From assembly GCA_963677475.2 (NCBI GenBank), contig CAXXQD010000022.1:248001-312000 (forward strand): a stretch of DNA of 64,000 nt, written 5' to 3'. Source of the stretch: JABMQB01 sp963677475 (GTDB lineage Bacteria; Bacteroidota; Bacteroidia; Bacteroidales; Prolixibacteraceae). This document shows positions 27,118-34,534 of this stretch, in pieces. Made by a program: the position numbers and the translations under genes. How positions within the stretch are numbered: the first letter of the stretch is position 1; the number at the start of each line of letters is the position of its first letter. The notes beneath the pieces were generated by a model. That model was not told the DNA's origin. It worked only from the letters and a program-made list of their open reading frames with translations, and did no database searches.

Positions 27118-28113
27118 TTAAAGAGACGACCTGTGTGTCAGCCGGGTTGGGATTATTTCAGTCATTCTTATATTTTCGGTGACAAACTTTGCTGCCATAA
27201 TACCCATCTCTTTAAAATCGGTAGAAATGACCGAAATACCATCTTTTACGTATTTTTTCATTGGGGTTTCGTTGTACGAAATTACACCTACATCTTTGCC
27301 CAGCTGAAAGTTATATTCCTCGCATTGATCTAAAAACCGTGATAAAGTCCGGTCGCTAACTAAGAAATACAAATCCCCTTTTTTTAGTTTGAATTCCTCG
27401 TTTGTATGGATCACCTTGTAATTTATATTCTGTTCTTTGCAGAACTTTTCAAAATAGCTTATCGCTTCTTTTGGGTGATAGGTGAATGATGGATAGTAAA
27501 AAATAAATTCACGGTATTTATTAATATGGTGGATATTGGTTTTTAAACATTGGTAAACGGGTTCGCCAAAATCCTGAGCCACGTAGGAGTGCCCTTTTGA
27601 AGCAAATATTTTCCAATCAATAATTAATAGATTATTGGCTGGAATTTGCTCGATAATTTTTTTCACCCTTTGGTGGTCAAAATTCATAACAATGTATTTG
27701 CTGTATTTTCCAATACTTTCTTTAATAATGGTTTCAAACAAATCGATATTGTAATGGTGGAAATGCAGGTCAACATTGATGGTTTCAGGAAGGTGCTTTC
27801 GGAATGAGTCAAAAACAACCTCTTTATAAGCTTTAAAGGTATCTAAAAACAAAAACACCTTGGAGCTTGAACCCGCAATAAAATACCCTTTGTTGGGAAC
27901 CGACTTAATTATTCCACGGTCTTTTAATTCTGCATAAGCCTTAAAAACGGTATCGCGCGAAACCTTTGTTTGTTTGATCAGCTGATTAACAGAGGGCAAC
28001 ATATCCCCTTCATTTAAAACGTTGCTGCTAATCGCATTTATAATGGAATCAACCAGTTGTTGGAATTTTAAAACGTTGGAGCTAGAGTCAATCTGAAGTT
28101 TAAATCCTTTCAT
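27118..28113 (-). CDS. xylR: GntR-type xylose regulator with LacI-like sensor domain
   Basis: The 331-residue DNA-binding protein has a GntR winged helix at about 12-75 (GDMLPSVNQLIKQTKVSRDT, KDRGIIKSVPNKGYFIAG) and a periplasmic-binding-protein-like sensor domain from about 85 to the end (VGVISYNETPMKKYVKDGIS). This combination, not the AraC-type of E. coli, is typical of the Bacteroides xylose regulator. It is encoded just upstream of xylB on the same strand. The shared 12-mer in front of itself and of xylB suggests that it controls both, with xylose or xylulose as inducer; the effector is inferred. Confidence 0.88.
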   Translation of the reverse strand: MKGFKLQIDSSSNVLKFQQLVDSIINAISSNVLNEGDMLPSVNQLIKQTKVSRDTVFKAYAELKDRGIIKSVPNKGYFIAGSSSKVFLFLDTFKAYKEVVFDSFRKHLPETINVDLHFHHYNIDLFETIIKESIGKYSKYIVMNFDHQRVKKIIEQIPANNLLIIDWKIFASKGHSYVAQDFGEPVYQCLKTNIHHINKYREFIFYYPSFTYHPKEAISYFEKFCKEQNINYKVIHTNEEFKLKKGDLYFLVSDRTLSRFLDQCEEYNFQLGKDVGVISYNETPMKKYVKDGISVISTDFKEMGIMAAKFVTENIRMTEIIPTRLTHRSSL

Positions 28114-28134
28114 AAAGTAGTCAGGCTATGCTGG

Positions 28135-28150
28135 TGTTCTGTTCTGTTCC
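28135..28150. promoter_or_regulatory. Candidate autoregulatory operator of xylR
   Basis: TGTTCTGTTCTGTTCC contains the same 12 bases as the site before xylB and extends the 5-nt repeat by one more unit. It sits just downstream of the -7 box of this promoter, 22 nt before the regulator start. Confidence 0.5.
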
Positions 28151-28151
28151 A

Positions 28152-28182
28152 CAAATCTATAAATTTAAAGGGAATAATGAAA
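28152..28182 (-). promoter_or_regulatory. Candidate promoter of xylR
   Basis: Minus-strand TAGATTTG (28159-28152) is an exact -7 match; TTTC (28182-28179), 19 nt upstream, is a 3/4 match to the -33 element. Confidence 0.55.
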
Positions 28183-28236
28183 AAATGTTAAAATTGAAGT
28201 TGTGGGCAATAGAATGAAACAAGGGGCGTTTAGTAG

Positions 28237-28318
28237 AAAAGGATAAGAGGAAAGTCATTATCAAGTGGTTAAGTTTGGTCAGCATTATTACATCTTTAAC
28301 TTTCTTCTTTATCCTTTT
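28237..28318. repeat. Long imperfect inverted repeat between xylR and the nitroreductase gene
   Basis: The 18-nt arm at 28237-28254 (AAAAGGATAAGAGGAAAG) pairs with 28300-28318 with one bulge and one G-U pair, enclosing a 45-nt loop and followed by T-rich sequence. It lies in a divergent intergenic region and is not needed as a terminator for either gene. Confidence 0.6.
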
Positions 28319-28387
28319 TTTATTTCTGTTCCCTACGTTTAAATCTCTCTTGTTATTTTGTAAATTTACTTCATAAAAAAAACAAGA

Positions 28388-28966
28388 ATGAACAATATCC
28401 GTGATTTAATTATTAAAAACAGAAGTTATCGGAGGTTTGATTATTCCGATAAAATTTCACCTGAATTGTTAAAGAAATGGGTTGAATTGGCGCGTTTTTC
28501 AGCATCTGGGAAAAACATGCAGACTTTAAAATATATTTTATGTACCAGTGAAGAGATCACGCAAAAAATATTTCCAAATGTTGGTTGGGCGGGTTATATA
28601 AGCAGCTGGAAAGGTCCCATTGAATCGGAGCGCCCAAGTGCATATATTGTTGTGGCGCATGATACAAGTTTGGCACAAGGTTATTTTTGCGACGATGGAA
28701 TAGCCATACAAAGTATTTTATTGGGCGCTGTTGAAGATGGCTACGGTGGGTGTATTATTGGCTCGTATAACAAAAGCAAGGTTGCAAGAATTGTGGATGT
28801 TCCCGAAGAACTGGATATTTTATATTTGATAGCCCTTGGCAAACCTGTTGAGGAGGTTGTTCTCGAAGATGTAAAAAATGGGGATATAAAATATTGGCGT
28901 GACGAAAATCAGGTACACCACGTGCCAAAGCGAAGTATGGAAGAGATTGTTGTAAAGGAGATTTAA
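28388..28966 (+). CDS. Nitroreductase-family flavoprotein
   Basis: The 192-residue protein belongs to the FMN-dependent nitroreductase fold: IIKNRSYRRFDYSDKISPELL is the N-terminal FMN-binding Arg/Ser motif, WVELARFSASGKNMQTLKY the next FMN contact, and GYGGCIIGSYNKSKVARI the central region. It is cytoplasmic and uses NAD(P)H, but the natural substrate of such enzymes is usually unknown. It is monocistronic, divergent from xylR and convergent with the proline dehydrogenase gene. Confidence 0.92.
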   Translation: MNNIRDLIIKNRSYRRFDYSDKISPELLKKWVELARFSASGKNMQTLKYILCTSEEITQKIFPNVGWAGYISSWKGPIESERPSAYIVVAHDTSLAQGYFCDDGIAIQSILLGAVEDGYGGCIIGSYNKSKVARIVDVPEELDILYLIALGKPVEEVVLEDVKNGDIKYWRDENQVHHVPKRSMEEIVVKEI

Positions 28967-28995
28967 AAAAAAGGGAGCGTTGATATCGCCCCCTT
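28965..28995 (-). terminator. Terminator of the proline dehydrogenase gene
   Basis: Arms 28971-28979 and 28987-28995 pair with one A-C mismatch and a 7-nt loop; on the minus strand they are followed by eight T. It overlaps the nitroreductase stop codon. Confidence 0.75.
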
Positions 28996-29017
28996 CAATA
29001 CTCACATTTGGTAAAGT

Positions 29018-29929
29018 TTAGCCTCTAACAAACAATGCTTTTATAATGTGCGTGGCCATTTTAGGGTTTTCCTTTAATCGCCTAGTTGAGTAACCAAACC
29101 ACTCTTTCCCGAAAGGAACATAAACCCGCATCAAATGCCCATTGTCAACAATCGATTGGCGTAATTCCGGAGTAACACCATACAACATTTGAAATTCGTA
29201 TAAATGCTTAGGTACCTGATACTGTTCAATTAATTTATACGCTTCTTCTACCAGGTATTTGTCGTGTGTTGCGATTCCCACATAAATTTTATTTTGAAGC
29301 ATATATTCCAGGTCCAATAAATAATGCTCACGTATTTCATCTTTCTTTTTAAAAGCAATTTTCTCCGGCTCCACGTAAATACCTTTACAAAGCCTAATGT
29401 TTAGAGGAATTTCTTCAGTGTTTAAATCGCTAAGTCCTTTTAAGTCATCCAGGGTCCGGCGCATATATGCCTGAAAAACTAAACCAACATTTTCAGGGAA
29501 TTCTGATTTTAGTTTTCTAAATATTTCAATCGTATCGTCAACACATTGCGAATCCTCCATGTCTATTTTGATAAAAGACTTTTTTTCAGCTGCTTTCTTA
29601 ACAAGCTCCCTAATATAAGTGTAACACGCTTCTTTGTCGATCAATAGGCCAAACATGGTTGGTTTGATTGATAAATTGCCTTTGAGTTTTTTTGCCGTAA
29701 ATTCATCGATAATTTTAAAATACATATTTCTATTATCCTCGGCTTGTTCAAGTGTGCTGATAAATTCGCCCAATAAGTCAAGGGTAACAACCATATTTTT
29801 ATCGTTTAAATCCTGAGAAGCAATTAAACCATCTTCAAGGGATACTCCGGCAATATATCTTTTCGAAAATACCCAAATAAGCTTTTTGGGCATGTAGGGT
29901 AGTATCCCGGCTATTAGTTTATTAAACAT
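29018..29929 (-). CDS. putA: Proline dehydrogenase
   Basis: The 303-residue FAD enzyme oxidises proline to pyrroline-5-carboxylate at the membrane. It is the short, monofunctional form, a TIM barrel with IKIDMEDSQCVDDTIEIF, VGLVFQAYMRRTLDDL, RLCKGIYVEPEKIAF and the C-terminal RVYVPFGKEWFGYSTRRLKENP, where the paired Arg residues bind the proline carboxylate. The second step is encoded by pruA at 55164, 25 kb away. A Crp/Fnr-like palindrome lies 68 nt upstream. Confidence 0.95.
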   Translation of the reverse strand: MFNKLIAGILPYMPKKLIWVFSKRYIAGVSLEDGLIASQDLNDKNMVVTLDLLGEFISTLEQAEDNRNMYFKIIDEFTAKKLKGNLSIKPTMFGLLIDKEACYTYIRELVKKAAEKKSFIKIDMEDSQCVDDTIEIFRKLKSEFPENVGLVFQAYMRRTLDDLKGLSDLNTEEIPLNIRLCKGIYVEPEKIAFKKKDEIREHYLLDLEYMLQNKIYVGIATHDKYLVEEAYKLIEQYQVPKHLYEFQMLYGVTPELRQSIVDNGHLMRVYVPFGKEWFGYSTRRLKENPKMATHIIKALFVRG

Positions 29930-29996
29930 CGAAGCGTTTTTATGATAAATTAGAATAATATAGAGGTAAAATTACCCACAACCGTAAGTAGTTTTC

Positions 29997-30012
29997 AATG
30001 ATGTTTATCATT
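29997..30012. promoter_or_regulatory. Crp/Fnr-like palindrome upstream of putA
   Basis: AATGATGTTTATCATT contains the core TGAT-N4-ATCA of Crp/Fnr-family sites within a perfect 6-bp inverted repeat. A near-consensus -7 (TACGGTTG, 29986-29979 on the minus strand) would put it near the -33 region of putA. Confidence 0.35.
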
Positions 30013-30085
30013 ACGATTGTATGATTTAATGCATGTTTTTTATGAAAGGTATTGATTATTAGCAGTATGAAAAAAATACAGATAT

Positions 30086-30118
30086 TCTGTACCGTTTTAA
30101 TTGAAAAAATTATCTTTG
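30086..30118 (+). promoter_or_regulatory. Candidate promoter of the OmpH-family gene
   Basis: TATCTTTG (30111-30118) matches TAnnTTTG exactly. TCTG (30086-30089), 21 nt before it, is a 3/4 match to TTTG. Confidence 0.45.
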
Positions 30119-30142
30119 TCAGGAAATATAAAAATTATCTAA

Positions 30143-30751
30143 ATGAAAGGTACATCACTAGTTGTAAGTATTATACTTTTTGTTGCAATTGCTGCACTTT
30201 ATGTAATTCACTTTACCAGTGGAAATGGAAATGAACCTGTTGTTGCGCAACAAACAAGCCAGAAGGCAAGTGGGGGATTAACAATTGCATATGTAAAAAC
30301 TGACTCATTGATTCTAAATTATGATTTGGCGCAGGATTTACACGATGATTTTTCGAAGAAACAAGAAGCTTATACCAGTGAGTACTCTTCTAAAAGGTCT
30401 GCATTTGAGAAAGAAGCATCTCAGTTTCAGGAAAGGTTACAACGGGGTGGATTTTTAACTGAACAAAGAGCAGTACAGGAAAGGGATAAGTTGGTTGCCA
30501 AAGAGCAGGATATAGCCCGACTTGAACAAGACCTTACCTCAAAACTTGCAAACATTCAGGCAGAAAACAACCAAAAATTATTGGATAGCATCATTAATTA
30601 CCTGAAAAAATACAATCAGGATAAAAAATATGATTACATATTAAATGCCGGTGATATACTTATTGGCGATGAATCATGCAATATTACTTCGGAAGTTTTG
30701 AAGGCTTTGAACGAAGAGTACCAGATATCAAAATCTAATGCCTCTAATTAA
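30143..30751 (+). CDS. OmpH/Skp-family periplasmic chaperone-like protein
   Basis: The 202-residue protein has an uncleaved-looking N-terminal hydrophobic segment (about 5-24), a short linker and the OmpH/Skp core: IAYVKTDSLILNYDLAQDL followed by a long coiled-coil hairpin (about 70-155, highly charged, Gln/Glu-rich) and the returning strand YDYILNAGDILIGDES. Skp-like proteins hold unfolded outer-membrane proteins in the periplasm. This one seems membrane-tethered by its N-terminus rather than secreted. It is monocistronic, with a clear terminator. Confidence 0.9.
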   Translation: MKGTSLVVSIILFVAIAALYVIHFTSGNGNEPVVAQQTSQKASGGLTIAYVKTDSLILNYDLAQDLHDDFSKKQEAYTSEYSSKRSAFEKEASQFQERLQRGGFLTEQRAVQERDKLVAKEQDIARLEQDLTSKLANIQAENNQKLLDSIINYLKKYNQDKKYDYILNAGDILIGDESCNITSEVLKALNEEYQISKSNASN

Positions 30752-30777
30752 GCAATTAAAAATATTTTGTAGTAAAG

Positions 30778-30803
30778 AATCCGGGTATCGCCCGGATTTT
30801 TTA
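30778..30803 (+). terminator. Rho-independent terminator of the OmpH-family gene
   Basis: AATCCGGG (30778-30785) and CCCGGATT (30791-30798) form a perfect stem with a 5-nt loop, followed by T. Confidence 0.93.
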
Positions 30804-30827
30804 GTTTTATACCCTTGATTCTTAAAG

Positions 30828-32021
30828 TTGTTTGCAAATAAATACATACAAAAGCATTGTAATTTTAATCCTTATATCCATGAAAAACCACTAGCGGATG
30901 TTGGGATTATTACCGTAATACCTTGTATAGATGAACCCGATATTTTAAGGACCCTTGAATCTTTATTATCCTGTTTGGCTCCCAAATCATTGGTTGAGGT
31001 AATTATTGTAATCAACGAATCGGAAGTGGCTGACGGAAGGATCAGGAAAAACAATGAAAAAACCTTCGAACAAATTAAAAAATGGGTTTCGGATTACTCA
31101 AAACCTTTCATTAAATTTTATCCAATTTACCCAAAACCATTTCCGAACAAATGGGCGGGTGCCGGATTGGCAAGGAAAGTTGGAATGGACGAGGCTATCC
31201 GAAGGTTTAATGCCCATAACAATCCGAAAGGAATTATACTTTCGTTGGATGCCGATACCCTGGTCGATAAAAATTACTTTACCGAAGTTGAAAACTACTT
31301 TTTAAACCATACGGATGCGATTGGTGCCAATATCAGGTTTGACCATATAAAAGCGGGAATTGATGCAAAATTGAAGGAAGGCATCGAATTGTATGAGGCA
31401 TATATGGCCTATTATAAAGAAGCCCACGCTTTTATCGGGTTCCCTTTTGCGATGTACACCATTGGTTCGGCATTTGCGGTTACCGCAGATGCGTATGTTA
31501 AACAGGGCGGTATGGTAAAAAGGGTTGCCGGTGAAGATTTTTATTTTTTGAACAAATTAACAACTCTTGGGAAACTTGGTAAAATTAATTCGACCTGCGT
31601 TTATCCTTCGTCACGCGTATCGTCACGTGTCCCTTTTGGTACGGGACCAAACATGCGCCGATGGATGACGGATGAAACCGATCTTAGGCTTACTTATAAT
31701 TTGCAGGCTTTTCTTGATCTAAAAAAACTTTTCGATAGAAAAGATCGCTTGTACTCAATATCCGAAAACGATTTCTTATTGCTTTTGGATGAATTGCCTG
31801 AGGTCTTGGTTGAATTTTTAAAAAAAGATCAATTCTTCAAACAACTTAATTCATTAAATAAAAACTGTTCAAGCATTCAATCATTCAAGTGGAGGTTTTT
31901 TCACATCTTCAACGCTTTTAAAATATTGAAATACTTAAACTATTCACATTTAAAACATTATGCAAAAGTATCCCTTCGGGAACAAATCGAAGCCTTGAAA
32001 ACTTTGAACGGTTTATGGTAA
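30828..32021 (+). CDS. Glycosyltransferase family 2 protein
   Basis: The 397-residue protein has a GT-A fold with the GT2 pattern ITVIPCIDEPDILRTLESLL at the N-terminus, IILSLDADTLVDKNYF as the DxD-like metal motif, and GEDFYFLNKLTTLGK as the acceptor-side acidic motif. It lacks membrane helices, so it is soluble or peripheral. The start is TTG at 30828; no ATG occurs before the conserved first strand. Donor and acceptor are unknown. Its last 9 nt overlap the end of the convergent decarboxylase gene. Confidence 0.8.
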   Translation: MFANKYIQKHCNFNPYIHEKPLADVGIITVIPCIDEPDILRTLESLLSCLAPKSLVEVIIVINESEVADGRIRKNNEKTFEQIKKWVSDYSKPFIKFYPIYPKPFPNKWAGAGLARKVGMDEAIRRFNAHNNPKGIILSLDADTLVDKNYFTEVENYFLNHTDAIGANIRFDHIKAGIDAKLKEGIELYEAYMAYYKEAHAFIGFPFAMYTIGSAFAVTADAYVKQGGMVKRVAGEDFYFLNKLTTLGKLGKINSTCVYPSSRVSSRVPFGTGPNMRRWMTDETDLRLTYNLQAFLDLKKLFDRKDRLYSISENDFLLLLDELPEVLVEFLKKDQFFKQLNSLNKNCSSIQSFKWRFFHIFNAFKILKYLNYSHLKHYAKVSLREQIEALKTLNGLW

Positions 32022-33446
32022 CTCGGAGGCAGTTTTCCTGATTATTTCCCATGTTTCACGCACATGGTTTTCTTTTGTATTTGTTTGTCCGATGCTCATT
32101 CGCAGGGTAGTCAAACCATCAACTTTTGTATGTGTAATAAAAGCTTTTCCTTTGCTATTAATGGTATCCATAATAGCCTGGTTCACATTATCTCCCCCGA
32201 TATGCCGAAAACAAACAAGGTTTAAAGGTGGTTTTCCAACCAATTCAAATTGATCGGAATTTTCAACCCAGGAAGCAAATTTCTGTGCAATTTCAACGTG
32301 TTGCCTTACGTGGTATTGTAAGCCTTCGGTTCCGTAATGCCTGATAACAAACCAAAGTTTAAGTGCCCTGAACCTTCGCCCGAGTTGGATATGCCAATCA
32401 CGGTAATCAATTACGGCACCCGATTCGGTTGCTTTGTTTTTCAGGTACTCTGGTAATATTGAAAAGGTTTTGATCAAATGCTTTTTGTCGGCCACAAAAA
32501 AACAATCGCAATCGAAATTTGTGAACATCCACTTGTGTGGGTTAAAGCAAAAACTATCAGCCAATTCTATACCATCCATAAGATGCCTGAATTCGGGGCA
32601 AAGCATTGCCGTTCCCGACATTGCTGCATCAACATGCAACCAGCAGTCTTCATTCCGGCAAATTTCACTGATTTGTTTCAGCGGGTCGATTGCATTTGTT
32701 GAAGTAGTCCCAATGCTTGCACACACAAAAAAAGGGATATAACCAAGGTTTCGGTCTTGTTGAATTTGTTTCTCAAGAGCATTGGCTTTCATAGAAAGGT
32801 TTTTATCACATTCAATGAGCCTAAGGTTTTGGATTCCAATTCCTGCAATTTTTATGGCTTTTTCAAGCGATGAATGCGTTTGAGTTGACACATAGGCAAT
32901 AAGCTGTTCTTCATTGCCTTTTTCATTCACCCCGAACTTGCTTATTTTTTCGCGTGCAGCAATCACCGCAGTTAATGCCGAGGTTGAGGCAGTATCCTGG
33001 ATTACCCCACCGCCGGTCGATGTTGATTTAAAAAATTCGGGAAGCCCCAACATATCAACGAGCCAATCCATTACGCGGGTTTCCAGTTCGGTACAAGCCG
33101 GGCTGCTTGCCCAAATCATGCCTTGCACCCCGAGCCCAGATGATAGTAAATCACCAAGGATGGCGGGAAAGGAAGTGTTTGCCGGGAAATAGGCATAAAA
33201 ATTTGGCGATTGCCAATGTGTTATCCCGGGCATAATTTTGGAATCGACATCCTGCATCATTTCCCCCATTTTTTCACCTTTTAAGGGAGGGGTTTCTGGC
33301 AAGTTGGAATAAATATCTCCAGGTTTTACTTGAGAAAGAACCGGGTAGTTCTCTATATTTTCATAGTAATCTGCTATCCAATCAATCATTTTTTTCCCTT
33401 CTTCCCTAAATTCGGAAGGGGACATGTGAAAATTATTGTTTTTCAT
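32013..33446 (-). CDS. PLP-dependent aromatic-L-amino-acid decarboxylase-like enzyme (group II)
   Basis: The 477-residue enzyme has the full group II decarboxylase set: His191 in THSSLEKA for stacking on PLP, Asp273 in LHVDAAMSG, Lys305 in FNPHKWMFTNFDCD forming the Schiff base, and the mobile-loop segment PEYLKNKATESG with the Tyr that protonates the quinonoid in DOPA decarboxylase. The surrounding LGRRFRALKLWFVIRHYG is close to animal aromatic amino acid decarboxylases. Decarboxylation of Phe, Tyr or Trp to the amine is therefore likely; exact substrate is inferred. It lies 9 nt after the acylphosphatase gene. Confidence 0.9.
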   Translation of the reverse strand: MKNNNFHMSPSEFREEGKKMIDWIADYYENIENYPVLSQVKPGDIYSNLPETPPLKGEKMGEMMQDVDSKIMPGITHWQSPNFYAYFPANTSFPAILGDLLSSGLGVQGMIWASSPACTELETRVMDWLVDMLGLPEFFKSTSTGGGVIQDTASTSALTAVIAAREKISKFGVNEKGNEEQLIAYVSTQTHSSLEKAIKIAGIGIQNLRLIECDKNLSMKANALEKQIQQDRNLGYIPFFVCASIGTTSTNAIDPLKQISEICRNEDCWLHVDAAMSGTAMLCPEFRHLMDGIELADSFCFNPHKWMFTNFDCDCFFVADKKHLIKTFSILPEYLKNKATESGAVIDYRDWHIQLGRRFRALKLWFVIRHYGTEGLQYHVRQHVEIAQKFASWVENSDQFELVGKPPLNLVCFRHIGGDNVNQAIMDTINSKGKAFITHTKVDGLTTLRMSIGQTNTKENHVRETWEIIRKTASELP

Positions 33447-33455
33447 AAAGGTTAA

Positions 33456-33731
33456 TTAATATTTTACGGAGAATGAAGAAAATTCCGGTGTTGAATCAAG
33501 CCATTTTATAATTACGGAATCAACCCGTGACAGCTTGGGCCCAATTTTCAAGAAATCAATTAGGGTTTCTATATCTGATCTGTTTCCCTGCGCTTGAAGA
33601 ACAACATCTCCATCAGGCAGGTTCTTTACAAATCCTTTTAAGCCAATTTGGTTTGCCCTTTTTGCAACAAAATAGCGATAGCCTACACCTTGAACTTTCC
33701 CTGTTACGGTGATTTCGGATGTTGTTTGCAT
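33456..33731 (-). CDS. acyP: Acylphosphatase
   Basis: The 91-residue protein hydrolyses acyl phosphates such as carbamoyl phosphate. It is a typical ferredoxin-like acylphosphatase with VTGKVQGVGYRYFV carrying catalytic Arg19 and GFVKNLPDGDV carrying Asn37. Length is normal. It sits between a small membrane protein gene (23 nt upstream) and the decarboxylase gene (9 nt downstream) on the same strand. Confidence 0.96.
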   Translation of the reverse strand: MQTTSEITVTGKVQGVGYRYFVAKRANQIGLKGFVKNLPDGDVVLQAQGNRSDIETLIDFLKIGPKLSRVDSVIIKWLDSTPEFSSFSVKY

Positions 33732-33754
33732 ATTCTGACTTTAATTATTGAGGG

Positions 33755-34111
33755 TTATTTTTTGAACAATCCTACAACTTCTTTATTGGAAAGTGCCCAA
33801 ATGGAATATACTCCAATTGCAGTTCCAAAAGGGAAGCTAAATAAATTGAGAACAGATAAAATAAGGGTTAAAATCCTTGCCCATTCCTTTTTTTTGAACA
33901 GTCCAAAACCAGCAATAAATCCAGGAATACTTATAAATGAAATGAAAATAAAGGCAACATTTGAAATAATGGATAGTATTGTTCTTGCTTCCTGGTCGCC
34001 GGTAACATTACCAACAATACGAAGGACAAAAAAAGCAATAACCCCGACAATTATTCCCAAAATGCTAAAGCCAATTTGCAATGCTGCAACAATATTAATG
34101 TGTTTTTCCAT
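33755..34111 (-). CDS. Small four-helix membrane protein of unknown function
   Basis: The 118-residue protein has four hydrophobic helices (about 8-31, 47-70, 79-97 and 98-112) joined by short charged loops such as KKKEWAR, an arrangement resembling small DUF4064-type membrane proteins. I do not recognise a specific family. It is the first gene of a run with the acylphosphatase and decarboxylase genes. Confidence 0.7.
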   Translation of the reverse strand: MEKHINIVAALQIGFSILGIIVGVIAFFVLRIVGNVTGDQEARTILSIISNVAFIFISFISIPGFIAGFGLFKKKEWARILTLILSVLNLFSFPFGTAIGVYSIWALSNKEVVGLFKK

Positions 34112-34236
34112 GGTTTTTTAATATTTGGTTGAGAACTTAAATTTACAAAAAAAGTACGCAGTCGGGGTAGATTGTTGACTGGATTTATTCTAACCACAAC
34201 AAATTCTTGTTAAAGGAGTTAATATTATATGGAAAT

Positions 34237-34267
34237 TTTAGTTTCCAACGGATAAATATTATTTTTG
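34237..34267 (+). promoter_or_regulatory. Promoter of the small membrane protein gene at 34294
   Basis: TTTA (34237-34240, 3/4 match to TTTG), a 19-nt spacer and an exact TATTTTTG (34260-34267). The predicted transcription start near 34274 lies after the alternative TTG start at 34207 and so supports the ATG at 34294. Confidence 0.5.
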
Positions 34268-34293
34268 CAAATCAAATTAGGAAAGGGATATTT

Positions 34294-34530
34294 ATGGAAG
34301 TAATCAAAATCATATTATTGGCAATTGCGCTGGTTTCATTGGCAGTGTTTGGTTTAGCAACAAAAATCCTTTTTAAGAGAGGGGGGAAGTTTCCAAATAG
34401 CCATGTAAGTGGGAATAAATATTTGCGAAGTGAAGGAATTACTTGTGCGCAATCGTTTGATAAAATAGAACAAGCGAAAGTGAAGAAAAAAATTACGTAT
34501 AAACCACTAACACTTTCAAACGAAAAATAG
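34294..34530 (+). CDS. Small single-pass membrane protein with a conserved Bacteroidota tail motif
   Basis: From ATG 34294 the protein has 78 residues: a membrane helix (about 4-24) and a cytosolic tail containing FKRGGKFPNSHVSGNKYLRSEGITCAQ (given here in parts: GGKFPNSHVSGNKYLR and GITCAQ). A KFP..HV..N..L...GI.C pattern recurs in small Bacteroidota membrane proteins of unknown function. An AGGAAAGGG stretch about 10 nt upstream may serve as ribosome site. The frame is open back to a TTG at 34207, but that would place the promoter inside the gene. It ends 4 nt before the convergent apbE stop. Confidence 0.65.
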   Translation: MEVIKIILLAIALVSLAVFGLATKILFKRGGKFPNSHVSGNKYLRSEGITCAQSFDKIEQAKVKKKITYKPLTLSNEK

Positions 34531-34534
34531 ATCC

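Noticed and set aside
30052..30234. 60-codon + frame upstream of and overlapping the OmpH-family gene
   Set aside because: It overlaps the promoter and first 92 nt of a clear OmpH/Skp gene and has a Cys-rich, non-protein-like composition.
34207..34293. TTG-initiated N-terminal extension of the small membrane protein
   Set aside because: A good promoter (34237-34267) lies within it and the membrane helix starts directly after ATG 34294.
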